A DNA stretch of 64,000 bases from Glandiceps talaboti (GCF_964340395.1 NC_135560.1:14155098-14219097), one strand, 5' to 3'. Positions 11,480 through 23,510 are shown, counted from the stretch's first letter. Notes: generated by a model from the sequence alone, not told the origin. Made by a program: numbers and translations.

Positions 11480-14400
11480 CTGCAACATCAAAATTGTAAG
11501 TTTAATTAACACTACTTTTTTCAAATTTTGCAATAACTGATAAAACATTCAAAAGCTTAGCTCTTACCCATTTTTTTTCCTGGAGTAATATTTTCTTGTA
11601 GTAAATCATATTACTGAACCAATTTGACCTTCAAGGTATGTGTGTTTATAAATATGCTGTATTGATTCAATGGATTGTGATTTAATAGGAATATTTCAAT
11701 GCCATTGGCAGCAATCTGAGTTTTACTCTGTCTATTAAATTGATGTTAGTGACTAGACCCCGAGGTGACAGCTGACTTTCCAATCCAGTCTTTGCATTAT
11801 TTTCCATGATAACACTTAGTATCAGTACAATTCAGTGTCTATCTACCTGTAGCTTCATCGATGTGTAGTTCATTGAATCCTTTTTAATATTTCGCTTTGA
11901 CAAAATCTCAACACCTAGTTTCATTTGAGAAAAAAACGCCTTTCAACTGAACGCTGTCATATTCATTCTCAAATTAGTTTTTACTGAATAGAATCCATGG
12001 CAACCACATCGAATCCATGGAAACTAAATGATGCCTTGTCATATGATTGATATATGGTGTGATATTTGCTTGGTTTTCTTTGTCATGCAGGAGCTAATTT
12101 GTATTACGTTGATAAAACTACATTTTGTAATATAAGTATTTTCGTTGTAGGTATAGCCTTTTTCCAAGGGAGTCGACTGCTGTCATATCATAACAGTTCT
12201 TTGAATGTTACATTTCATTTTGCTTAAAGATTCAAGTAAAATGTAAACTTAAAACACAACAGTGGAGACACACTTCCATTTACTACATCTATATTATGAT
12301 ACGATATGATATGATATGATACGATACGGTACGATATAATATGATACGATATGATCTGATATGATACAACACAATACGTTATGATACGATGCGATACGAT
12401 CTCATACGATGATACGCTACTTTACGTTACAATATATGATACGATACAATACGATACAACACAATCTGATATAAGCTATGATACGATGTGATATGATCCA
12501 ATACAATACACACAACACAACACAACACAACACAATACTATATTTATTATTTACCTGTTGCAACTGTATCCTTTCAGACCTTCTGAGCAATTCAGTTTCT
12601 GGTACTGTATATTTCATATCTAGAGTGAATGCAGTCCATATATCTTCTCCAATACCAGTCAGGTTGTGTATTTTACCCACTCTCTTTGAAATCCCTGAGA
12701 TTTTAGTATTTAAACTGCTGCTTTCCAGCATGTGAATTTTTTGTCGCAATTCCGAGATGTCCTTGAAGGAAAGGAAACATTTATGGAATGAAATCTTTGA
12801 CTTTGAAAACTTGCTGATTTACTATAAAAGTATTGGCTTTGTTTTGTTTTTAAAAAGCCAGTAGATATACTGACTATGACATTTAACAAGTCATCACTGA
12901 TGACACACCACCCTATGTTTTAAGATTCTGTATTAGAGACTTTTCGCATAGCAAATATCTGCTTTGATTTATATTTGAGTTTTATCCAATATAAATTATG
13001 CATCGACTGGTGTATTTGATGATTTTAGTGTCTATACAGAGAAATATTATTGAATAGTGTTATGTACATCATGAGAAAAATTAAGTTACAAGACGCTATT
13101 ATCAATTGATTATGATATCTTGGCCGTACAGCTAACATTTTTATAAATTACTGCCAATGGCAAATTGCACAAATGAAATCCAAAAATAGTGAGAGAAAAA
13201 CACTTCAAACATGAAAACATCCCTACAGGATAATGGCACATCCCACGGACTTTAGCCAAGTGATTATGTAACTTCCAAAGTAATGTTCCACCAAATCTCA
13301 GGGCAAAGGTCTGGCAGTTTTTACTTTTAAGTTGTTCACATACATACACACATGCACACAACACAGACATTTCACAATGTAGTTAGCACTACTGAACCTC
13401 AGTTCAGTTCTGCTAAAAAAGGAACCAATCATACACATGTAGGGATGATAGAAATCCAACTGTTATCTCAAATAAAAAAATTACTAAAATGGAAAAATTA
13501 AATCTTTAATTATGAAAAGAAAATTGAGCTGATATAATACTAACCTGTGTGACTTTATTCAATTGTTGTGTAACATAGTATCTATGTAGTCGATACATGA
13601 TATGTGGTTCTTTGGCGTAGTGTAAAGTCAACGCTCTCTCTACATGTTGGTTATTTTGTAAACTCCCAGTATATGGTTTTTCTTCCTTGAAGTCCTGGTC
13701 ATAGGCATGGTAGAACAAATCCAGAAACTAGAAATAAATGACAAATATGTAATAGTCAACGAGTTCGGGAGGGTTATGTGCCGAGTTTTTGGCACATAAC
13801 CCTACCGAACAAGTTGTCTATCTTACTTATACTACAGCGTGATTGGCTCAAACAGATCTTTTTTCAAAATTGTATGTAATTTGTTGCATGCAAATTGAGT
13901 GCCGAGTGTAATATAGGTCACACCCCTAAGAAAGAGTGGGTTATATATTAAACCATATAACCAACTGAAATTAAGGCCTCTCATTGGCCAAGTCGGTCCA
14001 GCTGTAGTATAATTAGTGATAGGTTATCTTAAATCTTTATCATTGTACTGTTTAATCTAAGACTAGTGTATTTATTTATTTTAAGTCGCATCTCAACTTG
14101 TTATTAGTCCTTGTATCATAATCAGGGGTGAACAAATCATTCTGTGAACTGGTGGTCCCAGGACCAGTGCCTTATAAAATCCAGTGGTCCTGCTGAAAGA
14201 ATTAGTGGTCCCAGGTCCCGCTAATGTGAAACATTAAATCTTACCTATGAATCGGTATATTCAGAAGACTTTTTAACATAGTTACTAACAGTAAGGTACT
14301 GGTCCAACGGACCAGACAAGGTAAAATTTGTGTGGTCCACCCAAAAAAATAGCTAGTCACCGGACCCAGGACCAGTGGATTTGTTCACCCCTGATAATAT

Positions 14401-17400
14401 TAGACCGTAATTACGTTATATATTTGTAATTATTATTGGTGTGTTATGGTTTCACATTGCAATATGTTGTGTTACACTTGGAAACATTTTTAAGTTGACA
14501 TGATATTCAAAGTGGATATATATGGATGAAAATTGGTTCTTTATCTGTGAATTTTAATTGACAAAACAACTCAACTACATTTCTCTACTTAGAAATACAA
14601 TGTGAAAGAACATATATCAAGTCCATGTTTGTAACTCAATAAATTACAAAATATTGAAAAATGTGTAAAATTTTTACACACTTTTTAGCTTTTTGCAATT
14701 TATTGAGTTACAAACATTGATATATGTTCTTTCACATTGTATTTCCAAGTGTTTTTTTATCAATTAAAAATCCAAAATAAATACTAATTTGTCATCCACA
14801 CGGCCACTTTAAAGCAGCAATAGCTTATGTGAACATTCACACACTTTCTAATCTGATTATAGCTGATTTAAGGCAGTCACCGACATACCAACAAGTCTGA
14901 ATAGAAAGGACAAGTACAGTAGACACTATAATGCAATAAATAAAATTATTCCATCCTCCTCTTTGATCAGATTTTAATAAGATTGACAATTTGTATCTAT
15001 TAGATTTGAGAGGAACCTATAACAATATTCTATACAATGAACTCAGGCCAATATTTACATTGTGTCTGCAATAGCACAATTTCTAGCTCCGAACCCTTTA
15101 TTTCATATAAAGTATATTTTACTCTTAGATATAGTATTCAAAAAATAACACCATAGAATGTCGAATCACATATCTGAGACATCATTTCTAATAGCTGAAA
15201 AAAATTGGATTATATCTTGTAATGAGAGCATTATTACTTCATGAAGTAAAACACTTGGAAAGGCTTTTTATTTAGCTATTAAATAAAGAAAGAAAGCTCT
15301 CAAAGTCATGTGGACTATGTATACATTTAGCACGTAGAAATTCAAGAATTGTTGTTATATCTAGTACATGGAAATAGATACTATGGAGAAATGAGTGATC
15401 AAGTTACTTTATCTAAATGTTACTTTTATAGCCTATGACATTTCATCAAGAATTTAAGGTAGAATATTGTACAACATCACCTCTACAAGCTTCAGGCTGA
15501 GATTTGCTATCATTATGGTGGATCTACTGTGATATTCACCCACTCTTTCTAATTACAACCATTTCTCCTCGAGATATTTTGTTATCAGTTCTTCCTGACT
15601 ATACTTAGTTCAACTCTTTCAATATTGATTAGATTAACATTTTCAGACCAGGATAGTTTATAAATGAGAATCTACTGTTTTCATGTTCATTGCGTAAATA
15701 AATTTAGATTAAAATTACCCACTAAATTTTAACTTGTTTGGATTAAACCCAGTAAGGGTAAAGAAAACCTCCGTTGATTAGTCTTGTGTATACAATTCTC
15801 GGTACCCGGTACAATTCTTGGTACCTCGTACTAGAGGGTCAAAATAAAACAAGAAGGTCAGCTTATTCTCACGTGCACCAATACTAATGAATGTGAAGCA
15901 TGTAGAATGAAGTTGTGGTGTCATCCAAGAAATTCAATGTTGGTTATTTTTATGATGTGACTATAGTATAGGCAGTAATATTCTATTTCAGGTACTGAGA
16001 ATTCCCAGGTGTACGGTGACTGATCAACCAATCACTTACTATGTAGATTTACCTAAGATCCTATGAAGAGCTCTGAATACCCTAGTACGTATCATGACAC
16101 ATTGGCCAATCATAGACTGAGCCTGCCATCTCCCTCCCATAAAGTATAATGACTACATACCAAGGTGTTTAATGACACAATATAACCAGTTGTTAGCATT
16201 ATTACTTTATTCATCATAAATATCATGAAATTTCCATTGACTAGTGGTACCTCCCTCCCATAATCCATTGCACTGAATACCCATGTGTATATGATTGACA
16301 CATCGCCCATCAATCATTATACCTCCCATGATCTAGTGCACTGAATACCCAGGTGTTTAGTGACACAATTTTGGCCAATCATTGACTAGAATTACCTACC
16401 TCCCATGATCTTGTGCACTGAATACCTAGGTGTTTAGTGACACATCGACCAATCTCCACATCTTCCTCCTTTGAAACAACTTCTTTCATACATTGGTCAA
16501 TATGGGGACATAGATCTGGAAAAAAACATTCAAAAATTGACTTTTTTTAAATCTCCAACTTTTTACAAAACATTTATGCCTTCAATTTATATGACTGTGA
16601 CAACATAAGAATTAACATGGTAGGTCAAGATAGGAACACATGATCATTGTTGGAAGAGTGTTATTTTCACTGTTTGGTGGATGAAGATACTTATTATTCC
16701 TGGTACCCCAAATACAACCCATAACACAAAAGTAAAGCATTTTCTGTATGTACCTCAATCGTTTATGACATCCATATCAAGTGTAAAAGTATACTGTTTC
16801 ATTTGCTAATTGACCACATTAGAAAGGCCACATGCTAGGCTTGCAAATAAACCAATTGAAACAGTATACTTTTACACTTGATATGAATGCTATAAATTAG
16901 TGTAGAATATAGAGAAAGTGCTTTACATAAGTGTTTATACTCATTATACAAATTGACCACCTAGGTGCATCATAAAAATAACAATCATTCAATAAATTCT
17001 TGGTCTTCAACTTCACCTGCTAGATATGCATTACTATGTCTATATGTGAGAGTAAATCAACCTTCCTGTTCTATTTTAATCCTAAAATATCAGGTAAAAA
17101 TGCAAGTATACTGACAGATATTTAAAAAGAAATTATTTCATTCTATCATTTTCATTTTTGACAGGACTACACACATGATATGATTACAACTTACTAATCA
17201 GAGCTGTTCTACTGAAGACAACACCAGGACCACCCATACAGAAATTATGACCATCAAGTCCAAGTTTATTCCGAACCTCAGGTAGACCATGACCAGGCTG
17301 ACCCATGTACACCTACAAGGAGAAATAATACATTATATATTGTTTTGATCAATTTTTTTTTTTTTTTTTATAATTTTGGTATAAATTTTATATCAACTGG

Positions 17401-18960
17401 TAGAATTGCTCAGTTCTCCTGGCTTTTGTTCACTCTTTCTTTGAATAAAAATTGTTGAATACAGTCAAGTGTCTTCTTTAGTGTGAATTAGTGACCTGAG
17501 GGAGTGATTGTGAACAGTCACTAAGCCCTTGGGAGACTACTAGTAACTGGGAAAATAAAAAATAGTTTAGGACAGTTTCCTTTACAAACCTGAAAATGAA
17601 GAACAAACTCAAAATATCTGAAGAGAAATTAAATGAAGAATATGAGACTTAACAAAAAATATCCCAAGAGACTGGTGCAATTCTAATCAATATATGATCG
17701 TTTACCTTCTGAAAGCAAACTATATTCATAACTCTCAAAAATTGTTTTAAAATGGCCATATGGATGACAAGTTGGGTATTTTGGATTTTTTATTCATTGA
17801 ATAACTCTGTTTTCCTACTTGAAAAAAAAACATTGCGATACAAATATATACCAAGTCGTTGTATGCAACTCAATAAATTACCAAAAATTAAAATATTAGT
17901 AAAAAATATTTGTTATTGTACAAACTTTTCAGACGCTTTCTAGCTTCTTACAATTTATTGAGTTACAAACACAGACTTCGTACACCTTGTATCCCATTGT
18001 TTTCTTCAAGTAGTAAAACCTAGTAGAGTTATTTAATAAATAAAAAATCCAAAATAAATAACAGTTTGTCGTCCATATTGCCACTTTAAATACACTAGTA
18101 TGGTAATCGAAAAATACTTTGAAAACATAACAAATGATGTTTTATTGCACTGTTGAGTGACAAAATTAGGTTTTGTTGATAACAAATATTATATTATGTT
18201 TGCAATGAGCTACTATGAAATATGAATTAACATATTTCAATGAAATATAATTGTCTTCCTTAGACCTTGACTTATTCTGTACAAAAAATGATAATAATTT
18301 ACTTTTGATGAAGAGTGTACACTTCAGTGCAAATATACTCACCATCATTCTGTGATCAATTGTGGTCAAAAAAGCCAACAATTTATCGAGTTTAATGTAG
18401 ACATCATCGTCGGCCCTGAAGAACCAGTTATAGTCATGGACATGATGTTGGCACATGTATTGCAACATAGTGAATGCTTTCTGTTGCGGAGGATAAATAT
18501 TATCATCAATTCCTGGAAGACCTACAATTGGCAAATCGTTGTCATCAGCAGTGTCCTTAAATTGACTGAAAAATTCCAGTTTTGAAACACTTTCTCCCCA
18601 AGTCCTGTTACAAGCAGTCGCTCTAGTCTTCAGGAATTTCCCAGCAGTTAGAACTCCGACATACAACGGTTTTCTTGTCAGAAGTTCATTTGACATATCA
18701 TCTCTGTCCTTGTCCTTTCTGTTCCCCTTAAAAAATCCACTCCAACCGGAATCACTTATATCTTGGGGTAGTAAGGAATAGGGTAAGTTGAACTGCACCA
18801 TGGGAAGAGGTTCTATCAAGAATAAGGTAGAGATACCGACGCCAAACATGATACCAGCAATTATGGAGAGAAGAGTTCTGTCTTGAAGTAAAGAATGAGG
18901 AGTGTTTGCATGTCTTGCAAATGACTTGGTGCGGCTCACTCTCCATTTTCTCCTCTTCAT
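10652..18960 (-). CDS. CHSY-like gene B: chondroitin synthase paralogue with degenerate GalNAc-transferase domain
   Basis: Joined minus-strand exons 18960-18343, 17312-17195, 16515-16400, 13727-13545, 12761-12555 and 11479-10652 give 2070 nt, 689 aa (human CHSY1 is 802). Every junction is GT-AG and keeps frame. Basic N-terminus, then a signal anchor at about 30-50: a type II Golgi protein. The glucuronosyltransferase domain looks complete: DLPIVGLPG, WFFRADDDVYIK (DDD 184-186), FCMGGPGVVFS (230-239), EDVEIGRCV (263-271). The C-terminal domain from about residue 415 is recognisable (YFHGQQVEYLVDL, FQTFMRNFD, SFLQRC, QVYTPVP), but DVD is replaced by SVY (about 590), the GWG-EDVDLYNK block by TSPPSFNKFVEI, and the HP-CDP tail is gone (ends AGYDPGLI). 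So GlcA transfer is plausible and GalNAc transfer is not. It probably needs a partner such as gene A. A pseudogene is unlikely, since the frame is open throughout. Confidence 0.88.
12293..12537. repeat. GATAC/GATAT array plus (CAACA)n in gene B intron 5
   Basis: A degenerate pentamer array (ACGAT, ATGAT, ACGAT variants) from about 12293 to 12490, followed by CAACA pentamers to 12537. It stops 17 bases from the exon 5 donor, so length changes could affect splicing. Confidence 0.85.
12555..12761 (-). CDS. Gene B exon 5
   Basis: Acceptor CCTTTCCTTCAAG, donor CAACAG/GTAAAT; 207 nt, 69 codons, phase 0. It encodes DISELRQKIHMLESS and the linker up to RSERIQLQQ. Genes A and C have no intron on either side of this segment. 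Confidence 0.87.
13545..13727 (-). CDS. Gene B exon 4
   Basis: Acceptor ATTTATTTCTAG, donor CACAG/GTTAGT; 183 nt, 61 codons, phase 0 at both ends. It encodes FLDLFYHAYDQDF, RALTLHYAKEPH and YRLHRYYVTQQ, matching MQQLF...AITLHP in gene A. The 5' boundary is shared with genes A and C. Confidence 0.9.
13763..13810. repeat. Short hairpin in gene B intron 3
   Basis: GTTCGGGAGGGTTATGTGCC and GTTCGGTAGGGTTATGTGCC (the second from the opposite strand) pair across an eight-base loop with one mismatch. Flanking sequence to about 14015 contains a second weak inverted repeat (TTATACTACAGC, GATTGGC), so it may belong to an old foldback element. Confidence 0.75.
14123..14393. repeat. hAT-like MITE in gene B intron 3
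   Basis: The ends are inverted copies of CAGGGGTGAACAAATC. This is the CAGGGG-type terminus known from hAT transposons. The interior has several GTGGTCC/GGACCA words. The flanks share ATAAT, possibly the remains of an 8-bp target duplication. Non-coding. Confidence 0.7.
14507..14812. repeat. Long foldback MITE, family 3 copy 1
   Basis: Nearly the whole element is two arms of about 140 bases in inverted orientation: TACAATGTGAAAGAACATA and GTTTGTAACTCAATAAATT occur on one arm and, complemented, on the other. Ends are of the type AAAGTGGNNNTATGGATGA. A related element lies at 17746-18090, also in a gene B intron. Confidence 0.8.
15990..16399 (-). repeat. Tandem array of degenerate gene B exon 3 fragments
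   Basis: Directly downstream of exon 3 (in transcript direction) are about five tandem copies of its last 45-60 bases plus the intron start: about 16323-16396, 16255-16320, 16134-16198, 16058-16125 and 15990-16046 (most diverged). The shared words are CTCCCATGATC, GCACTGAATACC, AGGTGTTTAGTGACACA and CCAATCATTGACTA. The nearest copy is almost identical to the exon over about 47 bases and still translates as CVTKHLGIQCTRSWE followed by a GT. Reading on from the exon through its donor hits a stop before that copy. Confidence 0.85.
16400..16515 (-). CDS. Gene B exon 3
   Basis: Acceptor TTTTTTTCCAG, donor GGGAG/GTAGGT; 116 nt. It encodes LCPHIDQCMKEVV and EEDVEIGRCVTKHLGIQCTR, ending SWE. The EDVE acid motif is intact. 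Its 3' part is the source of, or related to, the tandem array in the following intron. Gene C has the equivalent of exons 2 and 3 fused without an intron. Confidence 0.9.
16732..16926. repeat. Foldback element in gene B intron 2
   Basis: Arms of about 80 bases around a spacer of about 40. The innermost part, ATATCAAGTGTAAAAGTATA then CTGTTTCA, is identical between arms; the outer part is diverged and ends in GTAAAGCA / GTAAAGCA. Confidence 0.8.
17195..17312 (-). CDS. Gene B exon 2
   Basis: Acceptor CCTTGTAG, donor GATTA/GTAAGT; 118 nt, ending after the first base of a codon. It encodes VYMGQPGHG and FCMGGPGVVFSRTAL, the conserved block that follows the DDD site in chondroitin synthases. Confidence 0.9.
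17746..18090. repeat. Long foldback MITE, family 3 copy 2
   Basis: Left arm TTAAAATGGCCATATGGATG and inverted right arm TTAAAGTGGCAATATGGACG, both followed by words like TTTTGGATTTTTTAT and ACTCAATAAATT. Same family as 14507-14812. It lies in gene B intron 1. Confidence 0.8.
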
Positions 18961-18993
18961 AATTTTCCACAGCAAATAATTATCAATTCATAC
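18343..18993 (-). CDS. Gene B coding exon 1 (start codon at 18960)
   Basis: ATG at 18960 (MKRRKW) is the first in-frame ATG; an in-frame TGA lies at 18990-18988. A strong acceptor (TTGTGTTTCCAG) ends at 18994, so 18993-18961 is probably 5' UTR spliced to an upstream non-coding exon. That UTR contains a two-codon upstream ORF (ATG AAT TGA, 18991-18983). The donor ATGATG/GTGAGT ends the exon at 18343. It encodes the signal anchor, stem, CNRTW and the DDD site. Confidence 0.88.
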
Positions 18994-21479
18994 CTGGAAA
19001 CACAAGCAGCATAGACGCTATTAGAAAAATAATATGATAAACAACTGTTGTCACATGATCATTACAATTTGATGGATGAATCCAACCAAAGAATTCGCTG
19101 AAATTTTCACATAGAACATTTCATATAATTATCTAAACTGTACCATGTCTACTAATATCTTGTAAATATTAGTATTAATTAGGCTTTAATTAGTGTTTAC
19201 CTAAGTTACCATTGATTGGTAAATGTTTATTCATATGATAACCGTGAGTCGTGAGAGAAATCCCAAGTCTCTTAGAAATCATATTTGAACTATGAATGAT
19301 AATATTGTAAATTTCTATGTAGCGATTATACTCCCATGCGTGGACCTACAGTGGCATGATGATCCCTTTATACACACTTCCTCAACTCCCTGGGATTTTA
19401 CAATCACTGCTGTCTCTATCAAAGCATCTACACAACATAGCTCTATCCTAGAAGGTAACATATACAGCTGTTGACATGTCACTATTGTGGTTCAATCTTG
19501 CCCAAAGACTTCCCTTGGCCTAGCTGGACTACATCCTGAGGCAATCCCAATACTTCACCATCACTCCAACTCTCTTGTCACTCTCTTTAATATTAAAGAC
19601 CAATTTCTTTAAACACATACTAGTATATAACTTCGACCTTGTGCTATTTGCCCCATATCCAGTGTCTGTGTATCTGCTTTTCCTGTACTCATTTGAGTTG
19701 TATACTGTCTGTAGAGAATGTCAATCTCCAAGTATACGTAGTACACGGTTGCTAGACTGCCAGGATTCAGGATAAAGGGACATATATATATGGCATTGAA
19801 TCACGTCTGTGCACACTGCAGATTTCTTTGTCATATCATGTGTTAAGTTATAAACCTTATAGCCAACAGTCTGTTTAACCTTTTATTCATAAATCTATAC
19901 AGCTTGTTGATTTTTTGTCAGCAGGACTTTGTAATAAGCCTTTTGGCTAAGCATTGATGGGCTTTGAGTAGTTTATGACATCCCCCTATATTAGTTTAAT
20001 GCAACATACACTATACAAAAAAAACACCTACGTAAGAATTACAGACTATTAGCAACTGTATACAAGTCTATAACCATGTAGTTTTAAAAATGTTCACGAT
20101 TCTACGCTCAGATTTCCTTCACAATTTAATATCTGTGTTTGCTTTGCTTATCACCTTAAGAGTTCTTATTGTGAGTGAATTTCTTTGTGTAGTCTCTGAT
20201 GCTTAGATTACGATTACGTGTGTTAATCCTCAAACCAACGAAGACTGTACAGGAGTTTCCTATCTTCAAGTATAATTGTCCATTCAAACAATGTCTTCCA
20301 GAAGAGTTACTCTTACTGATTATTTTCATGCACCTGCGTCACTTTTGAAGGTGTTAAAATGTCACATTTCTGCAAATTTCATACGTAACTGTTTATTCTT
20401 CAGATTGATGTCTTCAAATTTTGGATTTGGTTCATTCAATATTTGATTGTTCTCTCACAGAGTTTGTATTTCATTTAATGTGTAATATAAGACTCAAACA
20501 AGTTATAGATTTTTAATAGGCAAATTAATTGTAGTGCACATGCTTACTTATAGTGCCGGTTTTGATAAATATGTCGGCATCCCTTTTACTTTCTGTGGAC
20601 TGGTATCAGTCCCACAGGTATACCATCGCTCTTTTTTCATCAATATCTCTAATCTATTGGGAAATGAAAATGAAATGGAATTTTTTCAGTATTCTAATAT
20701 TCTACTTTCTAAAGATGGATATGTTAATTTCAAACATCGATTCACTCGGGTAATGTTGAATCACAAAGTACTCTGAAAGTGCCTACATGCATACAGATAG
20801 ACGCAGGTTCTCTTGAAAACCATTATCAATTATTCATACCATTAATCAGTTTGCTAAAAATGGTCTAAAATCTGTATGAGTAGGAGGCCTTTAGGAGTCT
20901 TAAGAACTAGAAACTAGCATATAATTGCTATGTGTGACTCTTAAAGAGTTTATTAAAAAAACATATATGTTCGCTCTGCACCTCATTTCATCAGCTTACG
21001 ATACTCACAATATCCTCCCATAGGAATAGCTATAGGCGACCATTTGCAACAAAATCTCAATACTTAACTGAGATAAGCTATGGAGTGAATGTTTTTTTTT
21101 TAGTCGAGTTCGGGTTGATCTGTTGGGATTTCAGGTACTGATTGGCAATACAGTTACACTGTTGTTAGCAATTGCGCGGGTTCACCGAGTCATGCAACAT
21201 TGACTTCATGTGCTTTCGAGATGCCCCATAATTCAATTTAATGGACAAAATTGATAAATAATTTACTTGTATAAACATGAGCAAGAAAAGCACTCTATTC
21301 AGGGTGATAACCCTTGAAGCATTCTCTTTCACTTTAAATTATTGACTGCTTATGTACTTGATAAAGTCCGCAAATCAATAACAATCTATACTGTTTTTAC
21401 TTCTATTAATTCTTATATAAACTACTTGATACAGTTTACACAATAGTGATTGTCACAACAGAATAGTCGGCTAAGGTCA

Positions 21480-21850
21480 GATATGGGTATAGGATTGTAA
21501 TGGACACCAAGAGGGGTTTATATGGGTGCACGATTGTCCTAAGATACCAAAGGCATGAATTCCTATAGGATCAATAAGCTGTCCTATTGGATACCAGTAA
21601 AAGTTGTCATATAAGTGTGATAGGTTATTGGAATAGGTTTACCATATAAGGTCAATAGGGTTGTCCTATAGTGCCAATGGGTTGTCCTATAAAGCCAATG
21701 GGTTGTCCTATAGGGCCAATGGGTATATGGTTGTTCAATTCGATACCAAAGGAAATATGCCCTAGTGTGCCAATGGGGTTGCCCTTTTGGTAATATTACC
21801 AAATGTTTGCGTTATTGGGGCCAATAGGGTTGCCCTATTTTATACAAGAG
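21480..21850. repeat. Diverged minisatellite, about 22-bp unit
   Basis: The best part (about 21655-21725) repeats GGGTTGTCCTATAGNGCCAAT three times; diverged units (TTGCCCTATT, GGCCAATAGGG) spread on both sides. Confidence 0.75.
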
Positions 21851-23039
21851 GAATACAATTTGACCCATACATAGGATGTTCCTGTAGGATGCTAGGTTCC
21901 TCTATAACAAATTGACCTATTTCAAAGTTCTGGCCATCACTCACTCTTCAACAAAAACTGATCGTAGCCCCTCTGTAAGACTACAAGATACTCCTCTGTG
22001 AGACTTCTATCCATGGCTTATACTTTAAAAGCGGTAAATTTAGTCACACATGCAACTAAATGTTTTTATTGATTCACCACTGAGACTCCATTTCTGTATT
22101 CACTGAGAGTCTTACACTATTCCATGATTCATTCAATCCACTCTGAACATGTTTAATTTAGTTTTATATGGGTAAATGCTTTCTACTCAGTTGAAATTCC
22201 TCAACCACAAGGCTGGTCCCTCCAGTTGTTGTCTCCCATGCTGATGCTATCTCCAAGTTTCATACTCCAGATACAAAAGTTGAAGTTTGCTGTGATATAA
22301 CATTTAAAAAATATTTTTTTTTTTTACGACCAGATTTTCACATGACCATCATATAATTCACTGAATTAATTGAATTGACTAATACAACTTATCTAAATGT
22401 TTATGATTCAAGAGTAGGCAAAGCAATGTTTAGACTTTTGTTACGAATTGTAAAATCTCTCATTCTTCTGTACAATTCATTGAAAAAATAACCATTTTTT
22501 GATGTTAAATGCTAAGTATATACTTATAACACTAAATTGTTACGGTACAGTGAGAAAATTATCATGATCATCAGTGTAAGAAATACTTTGTGTTTAAGCA
22601 ATAAGCTTATGGTCACACCCTTTATGTAATGGTCATAGAAGAATGGTTTTTATTAAAAGGGAACACGACCTAGGAAATAGAGACAATTTCATAAATTATT
22701 GGTCCTGGAGAGTCATTTCATAATTTTACACCACCTATAAATACTTGTGATTTGAGGGAAACATCAAGTTGATCTTGTGCCATTGCATGATGGGAGTCAG
22801 CATAAATGATATATACATGGTGTGCACACTGAATATTCATTACTCCTGAGTGCTTATTCCCATCAGTGTGAAAAAGTGAGATTTGAAGATGTCATCGCCT
22901 CATCCCTGTGATCAAAACAACATGGTGGAATACAACGTACCACATGATGTCTTCTGCATATAGTACAGAAAGTGTGATCACATTGATGAGAAGTCTCTGT
23001 TGACCTCTGTAAATATGAACAGAACATATGAACAGATCT

Positions 23040-23510
23040 TTGAAGATAAAAAAAAATCCTACCTACCCACCCTATTTTGAAATTGGCTGTTTTGGAACAA
23101 CACAATTTTATTTTTGCCTTAGGCCTAAAAAAAATAATTGTTTGGTTCTGGTTACCCAACCCCCACCTAGCATTTGACTGCCTACCCTAAATTGTTTATG
23201 TATTCGAGAAAAAAATAAATAAAATCACAAAAAATTGTTAAGTCTCATGAGAAATAGTGGGTGCAGACACAGATATCATTATCAACTTAAAAAGACACTC
23301 TAAAACTGTTCTCCCAATCTGTAATGGCTGCACATTTGATAGAAAGAAATAAACAACACAGAGACCATTTGGAAAACAATGGAAAACTTGAACTAGACAC
23401 TAACATATAAAAAAAAATATAATAAAATATTTTTTTTTTAAATCTACCTACCCCACCTATTCTAAAATTGAGCATAACCAGAACCACACTTTTTTTTATT
23501 AGGTCTTAGC
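23040..23510. repeat. Two related dispersed segments with TACCYACCC and GGTTCTGGTTA words
   Basis: 23050-23165 contains CTACCTACCCACCCTATTTTG, CCTTAGGCCTAA and GTTTGGTTCTGGTTACCCAA. 23440-23505 contains CTACCTACCCCACCTATTCT and CATAACCAGAACCACAC followed by TTAGGTCTTA. They look like two fragments of one old dispersed repeat, partly in inverted arrangement. Confidence 0.45.

Noticed and set aside
16110-16313. 67-residue minus-strand open frame in gene B intron 3
   Set aside because: It lies within the degenerate exon-fragment array and has no independent support.
18166-18342. Extension of gene B exon 1 beyond HRMM
   Set aside because: A consensus donor (GTGAGT) follows, and the next exon restores family sequence. 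The extension has no conserved residues.
18961-18975. Upstream start of gene B at a TTG codon
   Set aside because: A nuclear animal gene should use ATG; the first in-frame ATG is at 18960.
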